Below, one piece after another: positions 27,086 to 35,228 of a stretch of 64,000 nt of DNA. The DNA is taken from the NCBI RefSeq assembly GCF_900890425.1, contig NZ_CAAHFG010000001.1, positions 868,001-932,000 of the forward strand, given 5' to 3'. A model generated the notes under the pieces. The model did not search any database. It was not told the origin of the DNA and worked only from the letters and a program-made list of their open reading frames with translations. Each line of letters starts with the position of its first letter. Position 1 is the first letter of the stretch. The position numbers were made by a program, and so were the translations under genes. Origin of the DNA: Pontiella desulfatans (lineage in GTDB: Bacteria; Verrucomicrobiota; Kiritimatiellia; Kiritimatiellales; Pontiellaceae).

Positions 27086-28369
27086 ATGAAATTAGAAGAT
27101 ACAAAAGTTGGAATTATCGGACTCGGCTATGTCGGCCTGCCGCTGGCCGTCGAGTTTGGCAAAAAGTTTCCAACCATCGGATTCGATATCAATCAGGCGC
27201 GTGTCGATGAACTAAAAGGCGGAACCGACTCCACCCTCGAATGCTCCCCCGAGGAGCTCTCTGAAGCCGTTTCCCTCACTTACTCCACCAACATTCAGCA
27301 ACTATCAACCTGTAACTGTTTTATCGTCACCGTCCCAACCCCCGTCGACAACTCCAACCGCCCCGACCTAACACCGCTCATCAAAGCCAGTGAAACCGTC
27401 GGTAAGGTTATATCCGAAGGCAATGTCGTCATCTATGAATCAACGGTCTATCCCGGTGCCACCGAAGAGGATTGCATCCCCGTTGTGGAAAAGGTTTCCG
27501 GTCTCACATTCAACGAGGACTTCTTCGCCGGCTACAGCCCCGAACGCATCAATCCCGGTGACAAGGTTCGCCGATTGACCAATATTGTAAAAATCACCTC
27601 CGGCTCTACGCCGGAAGTGGCCGACTATGTCGATTCGCTCTATCGCAGCATCTTGACCGTTGGAACCCACAAAGCCCCGTCCTTGAAGGTTGCCGAGGCG
27701 GCAAAGGTCATCGAAAACACGCAGCGCGATGTCAATATTGCCCTGGTCAACGAGCTGGCCATGATTTTCAGCAAAGTCGGCATCGATACCATCGATGTGT
27801 TGGAGGCGGCAGGGTCGAAATGGAACTTTCTTCCGTTCCGCCCGGGCTTGGTCGGAGGGCACTGCATCGGGGTCGATCCGTACTATCTCAGCTTCAAGGC
27901 GCAGCAGGCCGGCTACTATCCCGAACTGATTTCCGCCCAACGCCGCATCAACGACCGGATGGGGCAGTTTGTGGTCGATGAAACCGTCAAGCTGATGTTG
28001 AAGAAGCGAATCCATGTCGATAAGGCCAACGTGCTGGTGCTGGGAATCACCTTCAAGGAAAACTGTCCCGATGTCCGCAACACCCGAGTCGTCGATATTG
28101 TCCGCGCCTTTGAAGAGTACGGCTCGAACGTCACCGTCTACGATCCATGGGCCGATCCCGGCGAGGTCAAGCATGAATATGGGCTCTCCATAGCAACCAG
28201 CAACCAGCAATTAGCAACCAGCCAATACGACGCCGTCGTCCTCGCCGTCGCCCACGACGAATTCAAGAAGATGGGGGAGCCCGAACTCAAGATGCTTTGC
28301 GCTGAAAAGAGTGTCATCTTCGATATTAAGAACATTTTGCCCCGCAACCTAGTCGATGCCCGGTTGTAG
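27086..28369 (+). CDS. UDP-HexNAc 6-dehydrogenase (nucleotide sugar dehydrogenase)
   Basis: 427 residues. NAD fold GIIGLGYVGLPLAVEFG; VTVPTPVDNSNRPDL; YESTVYPGATEE; SPERINPGD; AKVIENTQRDVNIALVNEL; catalytic-cysteine motif PGLVGGHCIGVDPYYLS. Closest in pattern to the TviB/WbpO/VpsB group that oxidises UDP-GlcNAc or UDP-GalNAc to uronates, not UDP-glucose. Residues about 369-380 (SIATSNQQLATSQ) are coded by CAACCAG/TTAGCAACCAG words and look like an in-frame repeat insertion in a surface loop; the rest is normal. Confidence 0.92.
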   Translation: MKLEDTKVGIIGLGYVGLPLAVEFGKKFPTIGFDINQARVDELKGGTDSTLECSPEELSEAVSLTYSTNIQQLSTCNCFIVTVPTPVDNSNRPDLTPLIKASETVGKVISEGNVVIYESTVYPGATEEDCIPVVEKVSGLTFNEDFFAGYSPERINPGDKVRRLTNIVKITSGSTPEVADYVDSLYRSILTVGTHKAPSLKVAEAAKVIENTQRDVNIALVNELAMIFSKVGIDTIDVLEAAGSKWNFLPFRPGLVGGHCIGVDPYYLSFKAQQAGYYPELISAQRRINDRMGQFVVDETVKLMLKKRIHVDKANVLVLGITFKENCPDVRNTRVVDIVRAFEEYGSNVTVYDPWADPGEVKHEYGLSIATSNQQLATSQYDAVVLAVAHDEFKKMGEPELKMLCAEKSVIFDIKNILPRNLVDARL

Positions 28370-28384
28370 GTTGGGGACAGGCGG

Positions 28385-29707
28385 GTGTTTACCAAACTAT
28401 TATTCAGTGGCTGCCTAGACTCCGATCCCTGGTTTTGTCTGAAGCAGTGCGACGGGTTTGTTGTAAGGGAGTTGAGGAGTAGAGGTGTAGGGGAGTTTGA
28501 GTGTGGGAGTGCGGGAGTAAGGGAGTTGCATAAGGAGTTGCCTAAAGGGAAGGTATTCCGAAAACTTAACCGCAATCTCTTCTATCCCCGTCTGATCTCG
28601 AAAGCAATACACCCAGCAAAAAAGCACCTGTCACCTGCCACCTGCCACCTGCCACCTGTTGTACACATTAGCTCCCAATGCTATGCCCACCTAATCCCCG
28701 CAGCACTTACAGCCAGGCCGTCCTGCACTCAATCCCCGGTATCCAGTATCCAGTATCCAGCGCCTCTGGTTTCCATCACCGTCCATGACGTGGCGGAGTT
28801 TTACTATCCCGAGGGGTATACCCCTGCACAGTTTAAGCGATGGAAGAAGCGGATCGATCTGGTAAAGCAGGCCGACCTTGTGTTTGCGGTTTCGGGGCAT
28901 ACCAAAAAAGACCTTGTTGAAAAGGCGGGTGTCCCTGCGGACAAGATTGTTGTTAATTACAATGGGGTGGATCCAGCTTTTCGGAAGCTATCTGAAGATG
29001 AGGTCTTGAAAGGAACTGAGGCACTTCCTCCTTCGGCAAGCCTATGGCGGACAAGAGGGGAAGCGCAGGAGGAGCGATTCAGGATATTGGCCGTGGGAAG
29101 CAACATTCATCGGAAAAATCTGCCAACGCTCATCAAAGCGGTGGAGGAGCTGGGGCGTAGGGGAGTCCCGATTACCTTGGTTAAGGTTGGTGAGGCGGTG
29201 CCCGATAGCCTAATACCCTCTGCTCAAAGCCCGGCACCCAACGCCAAGCATCCAGCATCCAGTGTCCAGAACCTAGAAGTGATCAATCTCGGGTTCGTGA
29301 ACCAAGACGAGTTGATTTCCCTCTACAACCTCTGCGATGTACTGGCCTTCCCCTCGCTCTACGAGGGTTTCGGGATGCCGGTGGTTGAGGCACAGCGATG
29401 TGGATTACCGTGTGTAATCTCGAATGCATCATCATTGCCCGAAGTCGGCGGTGATGCCGCGCTCTACCACGATCCGTTGGATGTGGACATGTTGGCCGAT
29501 CAGCTGGAACGAGTCTATGGCGATGAGGATTTGCGCTCTGGCATGCGCGAGAAGGGATTCCGTAACGCCCAGCGCTTCACGTGGAAGCAGCACGTGGATA
29601 TTTTGATGAAAGAGTGGGAGAAGCTTTCCGGGGTGGCGAGAAATATAGGTGTGATCTCACGGAGGTCACAAAGTGCACAAAGAGGTGCTAAATGGACGAG
29701 AAGCTGA
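28385..29707 (+). CDS. GT4-type glycosyltransferase loaded with repeat-derived segments
   Basis: 440 residues. The GT4 core is recognisable: VSITVHDVAEFYYPEGYTP, ILAVGSNIHRKNLPTLIKAV, VINLGFVNQDELISLYNLCD, LAFPSLYEGFGMPVVEAQRCG and EVGGDAALYHDP. Between these lie stretches coded by intergenic-type words: GGGAGTA-type at 28467-28550, CACCTGC-type at 28627-28663, CCAGTATC-type at 28735-28765, the CTTCGGCAAGCC/GGCGGACAAG repeat at 29025-29062, GCATCCAG-type at 29225-29272, and a CACGGAGG-type C-terminus. Start uncertain, and the N-terminal third may not match the native enzyme; activity is in doubt. Confidence 0.75.
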   Translation: MFTKLLFSGCLDSDPWFCLKQCDGFVVRELRSRGVGEFECGSAGVRELHKELPKGKVFRKLNRNLFYPRLISKAIHPAKKHLSPATCHLPPVVHISSQCYAHLIPAALTARPSCTQSPVSSIQYPAPLVSITVHDVAEFYYPEGYTPAQFKRWKKRIDLVKQADLVFAVSGHTKKDLVEKAGVPADKIVVNYNGVDPAFRKLSEDEVLKGTEALPPSASLWRTRGEAQEERFRILAVGSNIHRKNLPTLIKAVEELGRRGVPITLVKVGEAVPDSLIPSAQSPAPNAKHPASSVQNLEVINLGFVNQDELISLYNLCDVLAFPSLYEGFGMPVVEAQRCGLPCVISNASSLPEVGGDAALYHDPLDVDMLADQLERVYGDEDLRSGMREKGFRNAQRFTWKQHVDILMKEWEKLSGVARNIGVISRRSQSAQRGAKWTRS

Positions 29708-30105
29708 ATGAACTTTCGGAAAAAGTAATCGGAGCTGCGATACGTGTTCATCGGGAACTCGGGCCCGGATTGCTTGAGTCAGTTTATCAGAGCTGCCTCG
29801 CGCTGGAGCTTAAGTTAATGGGGATCAAAGTGGAGGTGGAGGTGCCAGTGCAGGTCGAGTACCGTGGACAGACTGTTAATGACATGGGCTATCGGTTGGA
29901 TTTACTTGTTGAGGAATGTTTGATTGTCGAGCTGAAATCAGTTGAGGCGGTGAAGCCGGTTCATAAGAAACAGTTACTGACATATTTAAAGTTGACCGAC
30001 TGTCGACTCGGATTGCTGATTAACTTTAATGAAGTTCTGCTAAAGGATGGAATTACCCGCATAGCAAACTAACTTCGTGTCCTCCGTGCCTTTGTGAGAA
30101 CCCCC
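29649..30105 (+). mobile_element. Candidate element: GxxExxY gene with inverted word-like flanks
   Basis: Left flank 29655-29685 reads CTCACGGAGGTCACAAAG and on; the right flank 30073-30101, read on the other strand, is CTCACAAAGGCACGGAGG. So similar but not identical inverted ends enclose one small gene. The left end now forms the C-terminus of the upstream glycosyltransferase. The same words occur as cargo-free repeats at 9251-9322 and 53230-53300. Confidence 0.5.
29692..30072 (+). CDS. GxxExxY protein
   Basis: 126 residues. LSEKVIGAAIRVHRELGPGL followed by LESVYQSCLALEL gives the GxxExxY name motif; later DLLVEECLIVELKSVEAV contains the D and ExK of a PD-(D/E)xK-like nuclease core, then QLLTYLKLTDCRLGLLINF and KDGITRI. 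A family of unproven function, widespread in Verrucomicrobia and Bacteroidetes-like genomes beside repeats. It overlaps the preceding glycosyltransferase end by 16 bp. Confidence 0.88.
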   Translation: MDEKLNELSEKVIGAAIRVHRELGPGLLESVYQSCLALELKLMGIKVEVEVPVQVEYRGQTVNDMGYRLDLLVEECLIVELKSVEAVKPVHKKQLLTYLKLTDCRLGLLINFNEVLLKDGITRIAN

Positions 30106-30495
30106 CCATACGGATTTGTCTCACGGAGTTCACTAAGAGCACAGAGGAATGGCCTCCGCTGGATAAGAAACATATAAATTAGGAAACTTGGTGTCCTCCG
30201 TGCCTTCGTGAGAGCAATCTACCTCACAGAGTTCACTAAGAGCACAGAGGAATGGCCTCCGCTGGATAAGAAACATATAAATTAGGAAACTTGGTGTCCT
30301 CCGTGCCTTCGTGAGAGCAATCTACCTCACAGAGTTCACCGAGAACACAGAGGAATGGTCTCCGCTGGATAAGAAACATATAAATTAGGAAACTTGGTGT
30401 CCTCCGTGCCTTCGTGAGAGCAATCTATCTCACAGAGTTCACTAAGAGCACAGAGGAATGGCTTAACGGAATTTATACTTAGTGTTCTTTGTGCC
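30073..30495. repeat. Four tandem copies of a 103-bp unit
   Basis: CTTGGTGTCCTCCGTGCC marks unit starts at 30187, 30290 and 30393, exactly 103 bp apart; a first, variant unit of 114 bp starts at 30073. Each unit joins a CCTCCGTGCCTTCGTGAG half to its near-inverse CTCACAGAGTTCACTAAGAG. Units differ at few positions. Non-coding; probably arose by duplication of the right end of the GxxExxY element. Confidence 0.9.
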
Positions 30496-30517
30496 TTTGT
30501 GAGAGAAAATAGTTGTA

Positions 30518-31696
30518 ATGAAGCGAATACTTCTTATTTCCCCGTGTCCCGGATTGGGCGGAGGGGCCGAGGTGGTTCTCGAAGAGCTGCTGCGGGCATG
30601 GGAATCCGAGGAGCTGCAACTTGTTCTGCTGGCACCGGAAGATAGCCGTATGCACTCCGTGGCCAAGGCTGTTGGATTTGAGTGGCATAAGCTTCCGATC
30701 AGAAGGAACGGAAACTACATGCGCGATATCTTGAAGGCGGTGAAGACCGCTGTGGCCGGCATTGAAAAATGCGACAAAGTCGTTGGCTGGACGATTCGAA
30801 CCTATCCCGCAGTCGAGTGGTTGGCTGCAAAGTGGCAGGTGCCATCGATGGGCGTATTGCATGATAATCCCTTTCCCAAGAAAATTCTTGGGCCGGTTCT
30901 GTGGGACCTGCGAGGCCTGGACTTTCGCAATATGAGTGCATGGGCGGATATGCTTTGGTGCAGTGGTGAATTTGTTTTCCGCATGGGATGGCAATGGCAG
31001 TGGGCGCATCGGGTGGCGAATCGGTTTTCAATGTTGATATGTGTCAGTGAAGCCGTGCGGAAAGACTGCATCCGAAAAGGCTATGAATGTGAAATGACCG
31101 TGATTCGAAATGGTCTTGCTGACATCCCTGTCCCCGAGAGGGCACCCAGTGAACGGCTGAGGATCGGTTTTCTGGGAATGTCCATGCCGGGGGCCAAGGG
31201 GTTTCCAATTGTGGAAAAATGGATAAAAGAACTTGGGGATAAGGCGGAATGGAAGCTCTATGGCAATGCCTCCGCTCGTTCCCTCCGTCGGGTTGAAAGA
31301 TTGAAGGCCTACGCCGATGTTGAATGCTGCGGGCAATGCCCGCGAGAGGAAATATTCGAGAACATCGATATCCTTGTTCATGCCACACCGGGTTTCGATT
31401 CCCTTCCGACCGTCCTGATCGAGGCGGCCAGGGCTGGCATTCCATGTGTTGCGTCATCGAATGGAGGCGCTTGGGAAATTGTTCGGGAGGATGCGAGCGG
31501 CTTTGTTTTTAATCCAGCCCATCCAGATGAGGGTTTGGTTGCACTCAAAAAACTCGATCATGCGGATCTCCGTTCCCGTATGGGGAATGATGCCAGAAAG
31601 CATTTCGAGGATAACTTCCGCGTCGGACGGATGGTGCGCAATTACAGGGGGAGTTTTCTTTCTTCGTTACGTGTAAATGCATGGATCGAAAACTAG
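30518..31696 (+). CDS. GT4-family glycosyltransferase
   Basis: 392 residues. ILLISPCPGLGGGAEVVLEE at the N-terminus is the acceptor-side glycine loop; C-terminal donor-site motifs are RIGFLGMSMPGAKGFPIVEK, DILVHATPGFDSLPTVLIEA and ARAGIPCVASSNGG. The usual EX7E is present as F-DSLPTVLIEA. Transfers a sugar to the lipid-linked repeat unit in the cytoplasm; sugar unknown. Wzx starts 4 bp after its stop. Confidence 0.85.
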   Translation: MKRILLISPCPGLGGGAEVVLEELLRAWESEELQLVLLAPEDSRMHSVAKAVGFEWHKLPIRRNGNYMRDILKAVKTAVAGIEKCDKVVGWTIRTYPAVEWLAAKWQVPSMGVLHDNPFPKKILGPVLWDLRGLDFRNMSAWADMLWCSGEFVFRMGWQWQWAHRVANRFSMLICVSEAVRKDCIRKGYECEMTVIRNGLADIPVPERAPSERLRIGFLGMSMPGAKGFPIVEKWIKELGDKAEWKLYGNASARSLRRVERLKAYADVECCGQCPREEIFENIDILVHATPGFDSLPTVLIEAARAGIPCVASSNGGAWEIVREDASGFVFNPAHPDEGLVALKKLDHADLRSRMGNDARKHFEDNFRVGRMVRNYRGSFLSSLRVNAWIEN

Positions 31697-31700
31697 CCTG

Positions 31701-33065
31701 ATGGCCAAGCTAAGTACAATCATTCCAAAGAGGCTGAAAAGCAGGCTTGAAACTGGGCCTTCCGCTCGGCGTATTGTTGGAAACATGGGATGGTTGCTGG
31801 GTGAAAAACTGGGCACGGTCGCGATCGCGTTTCTCGTTAGCCTGGTTGTTGCCCGCTACCTTGGCCCTGAAAAATATGGCTTGATGTGCTATGCCTTGGC
31901 CTTTGTTGCCATGTTCGAAATGATCGGAACGCTTGGGAGTCAGGAAATTCTCGTGCGCGAACTGCTTGCGGCGGAAGGAGAGGAAGGAAGGATTCTTTGC
32001 ACGGCCTTCATTCTGCGCTGCTGCGGCGTTGTTGTTGCCTCGGTTGTTGCGTTGTTGAGTGTATATCTTTCGCGGCCAGACGATGCTGTGTCCGTTATCC
32101 TGGTTTTGATCGCCTGTGGCATGTATGTCGGGCAGCTCTTTTTGATGGTGCAGCAGTGGTTCGCTTCCCAACTTCTAGCCAAATATGTCACGATAGCGAC
32201 CCTGGTTGGTTTGTGCATTGCTTCGGTGGCAAAACTGTTGATGGTGCGCTATCAGCAGGATGTGGTCTATTTTGTTGTTGCGTCCGTTGCCCAGGTGGTG
32301 TTGGCCGGTGGAATATTGTTTTTTCTGTACTTCAGAAAAAACAGGCAACTTCGGCATCGCTGGACGTGGAGCGGTCGTTGGGCGAGAAAATTGCTGGGCG
32401 ATTGCTGGCCTCGAATCATCAGTGGAATGTCTACGTCCGCGATCAATAATCTATCCACGATCTTCGTGGGAAACCTTCTGGCCTCACAGATTTTGGGTGA
32501 ATTTTCGGTGGCCAAGCGCCTATTGTTTTTTCTTTTGTTTGCTCCGGGAATTATAACCCAATCCTTGGCTCCTTCGTTGGTGAAGGCCAAGGAATCAGGG
32601 GACGCTGGAGAATATGAAAGGCAGTTGGTTCGGCTCTACCGCTATCTAATGCTGCTGGGTTTGGGACTGGGCCTTCTTCTGGCGCTTGTCGGATGGCTTG
32701 TGGTGCCGGTTCTATATGGCCATGAATACCCCAAGGCCGGTTTCTATCTAATGGGGATGGCTGCCACGTTTCCTTTTTACAGTGTTGGTCAAGGCCGGGT
32801 TTGGTTCATCATCACGCAACGGGCCTACCAATATAACATGTGGGTAGGCGTTGCGTCGGCACTGATGAGTTTGGGGCTTACCTATCTTGGGATTCAACTG
32901 TTTGGGGTTTGGGGGGCCATCGGGGCCCAGGTTGTAACCGTGGTGTGGATTGTCCTCTTCCAGGACTTGGCCTTTAGCCGATATCGGATCAACAGCCTGT
33001 CGGCATGGCGCGCTTTGTCACCCGTCTGGATTTTTGGGGTAATGCGTGATTCGGTTAAGCCATGA
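31701..33065 (+). CDS. Polysaccharide flippase (Wzx/MATE-like), first copy
   Basis: 454 residues from the ATG at 31701. About 12-14 hydrophobic helices with LGEKLGTVAIAFLVSLVVAR, YLGPEKYGLMCYALAFVAMF and GWLVVPVLYGHEYPKAGFYL, the Polysacc_synt pattern. Moves undecaprenyl-PP-linked units across the inner membrane. It overlaps the following GT2 gene by 4 bp. A second flippase of the same type is at 38367. Confidence 0.88.
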   Translation: MAKLSTIIPKRLKSRLETGPSARRIVGNMGWLLGEKLGTVAIAFLVSLVVARYLGPEKYGLMCYALAFVAMFEMIGTLGSQEILVRELLAAEGEEGRILCTAFILRCCGVVVASVVALLSVYLSRPDDAVSVILVLIACGMYVGQLFLMVQQWFASQLLAKYVTIATLVGLCIASVAKLLMVRYQQDVVYFVVASVAQVVLAGGILFFLYFRKNRQLRHRWTWSGRWARKLLGDCWPRIISGMSTSAINNLSTIFVGNLLASQILGEFSVAKRLLFFLLFAPGIITQSLAPSLVKAKESGDAGEYERQLVRLYRYLMLLGLGLGLLLALVGWLVVPVLYGHEYPKAGFYLMGMAATFPFYSVGQGRVWFIITQRAYQYNMWVGVASALMSLGLTYLGIQLFGVWGAIGAQVVTVVWIVLFQDLAFSRYRINSLSAWRALSPVWIFGVMRDSVKP

Positions 33066-34084
33066 ATCCGATTGTCTCCGTAGTACTGACGGCGTTTAAT
33101 GCCGATGCCCATGTGGGCGATGCGATAGAAAGCATACTCAAGCAAACATGGACGGATTTTGAGTTCATCATTGTTGATGATGGGTCGGACGATGGAACCC
33201 GTGGAATCATCGAGGAATTTGCCGCGCGTGATGATCGCATTGTCTTCATCTGCAATGAAAAGAACCAGGGGCAACCCCAAAGCCGGAATGCGGCGATCGA
33301 ACAGGCAACCGGTGAGTTTATCGCGATCATGGATGCGGATGATGTCGCCTATCCCCATCGTTTGAAAACGCAGGTTGAATATTTAAAGAACCATTCGGAG
33401 ATTGGGGTTGTGGCATCGCTGGTGCGCATGATTGATGGAAACGGCAAGCGTTTGGGCATGATTGGGGGATATGCGGCCTCGGCCCCCGAGATCGTTTGGC
33501 GGGAATTAACCCAGCTTTCCTCCTCCATGGTGCATCCATCGGTAATGTTTCGGAGATCCTTGGTTCGGCAGTACAATCTGCACTACAATCCCGAATATCC
33601 CCACTCTCAGGACAAGGAGCTGTGGGGGCGATTCCTGCTGCATTCCAAGGGAACCGTCATATCGAAGGTATTGTTGAAATATCGAACACATGCAAACAGC
33701 ATTTCCCAGGCAAAGGCTGCGTCGCAACAGGAATATGCCTTACGTGCCGTTGTTCAAATGAATTGCAGTCTGTTTGGCGATGGGGCTTTAACTTCCGCGG
33801 AATTGGAACAGATGGTTCTGGATGATGGTTCCTTTGGTTCCAAAGGATGGCAACTGAAAATGGAACGGCTTGATCAGCTTAAGGCAATTTCGCGGTTTAA
33901 CGATTCGGATGTCGGTCTGTTGAGGGGCATGGCTTGGATCGATGCCGGGGTGCGGGGAACGGGATATCTGGCCATGGACTGGTGGCGATATGGTTTTTCT
34001 GCCCTTGGTGTCGTAGGGATGTTCAAAGCATTTTCCCTGAAAATGGCAAGGTTTTGCAGGAAAGCGTGGGCATATTTTTCGTGA
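33062..34084 (+). CDS. GT2-family glycosyltransferase
   Basis: 340 residues. VSVVLTAFNADAHVGDAIES, FIIVDDGSDDGT and GEFIAIMDADDVAYP give the GT-A fold with its DxD-type metal site (MDADD). The C-terminal third is helical and may lie on the membrane. Coupled to the flippase by a 4-bp overlap. Sugar specificity unknown. Confidence 0.87.
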   Translation: MNPIVSVVLTAFNADAHVGDAIESILKQTWTDFEFIIVDDGSDDGTRGIIEEFAARDDRIVFICNEKNQGQPQSRNAAIEQATGEFIAIMDADDVAYPHRLKTQVEYLKNHSEIGVVASLVRMIDGNGKRLGMIGGYAASAPEIVWRELTQLSSSMVHPSVMFRRSLVRQYNLHYNPEYPHSQDKELWGRFLLHSKGTVISKVLLKYRTHANSISQAKAASQQEYALRAVVQMNCSLFGDGALTSAELEQMVLDDGSFGSKGWQLKMERLDQLKAISRFNDSDVGLLRGMAWIDAGVRGTGYLAMDWWRYGFSALGVVGMFKAFSLKMARFCRKAWAYFS

Positions 34085-34430
34085 GCTAGTACACAGAAAA
34101 CCTTAAACATTCGGATATGCAAACCACTAATTCGCACTAATCGTCACTAATTTTTGCAGGATACGAACCGACTACTGTTGATTAGTGAAGATTAGTGGTT
34201 CCAAAACTCGGAAGCCTGAGTTTGCGAAAGTTTAAGTGGTACTGGGCACATAGGTACATAGTCATCAAATAACTGTCCTGCATACGATTTCTGCTCGAGC
34301 GGAATGTTTGACCGCAAAGACGCTAAGAAACAAAGAAAATAGATCTTCGCAACTTTGTATCATCGCGGTCAATTAGGATTAGTGTTCATTAGCGTATATT
34401 AGTGGTTAGACCTTATTTCTTTTTGGTTAA
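34085..34430. repeat. Intergenic with ACTAAT-word inverted element
   Basis: 34122-34200 begins with ACCACTAATTCGCACTAAT and ends with its near-inverse ATTAGTGAAGATTAGTGGTT, around a 25-bp centre with TGCAGGA. A further half (ATTAGTGTTCATTAGCG) lies at 34377-34410 and an ACCGCAAAGACGCTAAG word at 34310-34330. The same family is at 54984-55137. No gene. Confidence 0.6.
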
Positions 34431-35201
34431 ATGGTTTTGAGATTGGCATACGGATTTTTGGCTAAGGCGCACCGGGCCGTGGTGCTGTGTCGATTGCTGA
34501 AGTTTTGGGAGGGAATGACCTTCTTTTTTGACGAATGGGCAGGTCGTGAAAGGATTCGCAACATATCCATCAACGGCGTGGATCTGCAGGTTCGGTCGGG
34601 ATCATCGGATCTGGACGTGGTCATCAGTAGTCTGGTAGAGGATGAATACGGCCATTTGGATTGCCCCAATCCCCGGATTATCGTCGATGCCGGGGCCAAC
34701 ATTGGGACATCCGCGATCTCCTTTGCCCGGAAATATCCGCATGCAAAGGTATTTGCCATCGAACCCGAAAACGGGAACTATGGCCTGCTTGTGAAAAATA
34801 CGGAAAGCTATGGCAATGTGGTTCCAATCAAGGCGGCCATCTGGGGCGCGGAGGGGGAGAAGTTTATCCAAAACCGTGCAACCGGAGCCTGGGGCTACAC
34901 CATCGCCGATGGCGTCGATGGAGCGGAAAGCATGGGACAAGCGACAAAATGCATCACCATGCCGCATTTAATGAAGGAATATGGCATAGAGACCATCGAT
35001 ATCCTGAAAATGGATATCGAGGGCGGCGAAAAGGATGTTTTGGAAAACTCCAGTGCATGGATCGATCGCGTTCAGGTAATGACGGTTGAGCTCCACGATT
35101 ATATATGCATGGGGTGCGACCGCGCCTTTTATTTGGCGACCCGGTCGTTCAACCGCTTCGAGCGGCATGGTGAAAAGGTTACGGCTTATCGCGAGCAATA
35201 A
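34431..35201 (+). CDS. FkbM-family methyltransferase
   Basis: 256 residues. PRIIVDAGANIGTSAISFAR is the SAM-binding loop, AKVFAIEPENGNYGLLVKN and TIDILKMDIEGGEKDVLENS are FkbM signatures. Likely O-methylates a sugar of the polymer or its precursor. Start ATG at 34431; GGTTAAATGG gives no strong binding site. Confidence 0.88.
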   Translation: MVLRLAYGFLAKAHRAVVLCRLLKFWEGMTFFFDEWAGRERIRNISINGVDLQVRSGSSDLDVVISSLVEDEYGHLDCPNPRIIVDAGANIGTSAISFARKYPHAKVFAIEPENGNYGLLVKNTESYGNVVPIKAAIWGAEGEKFIQNRATGAWGYTIADGVDGAESMGQATKCITMPHLMKEYGIETIDILKMDIEGGEKDVLENSSAWIDRVQVMTVELHDYICMGCDRAFYLATRSFNRFERHGEKVTAYREQ

Positions 35202-35228
35202 GATGTTTAACGTAGGATTTTGGTTTAA

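Noticed and set aside
30073-30495. CRISPR array
   Set aside because: Units are 103 bp and nearly identical throughout, without short repeats alternating with unique spacers, and no cas genes are present.
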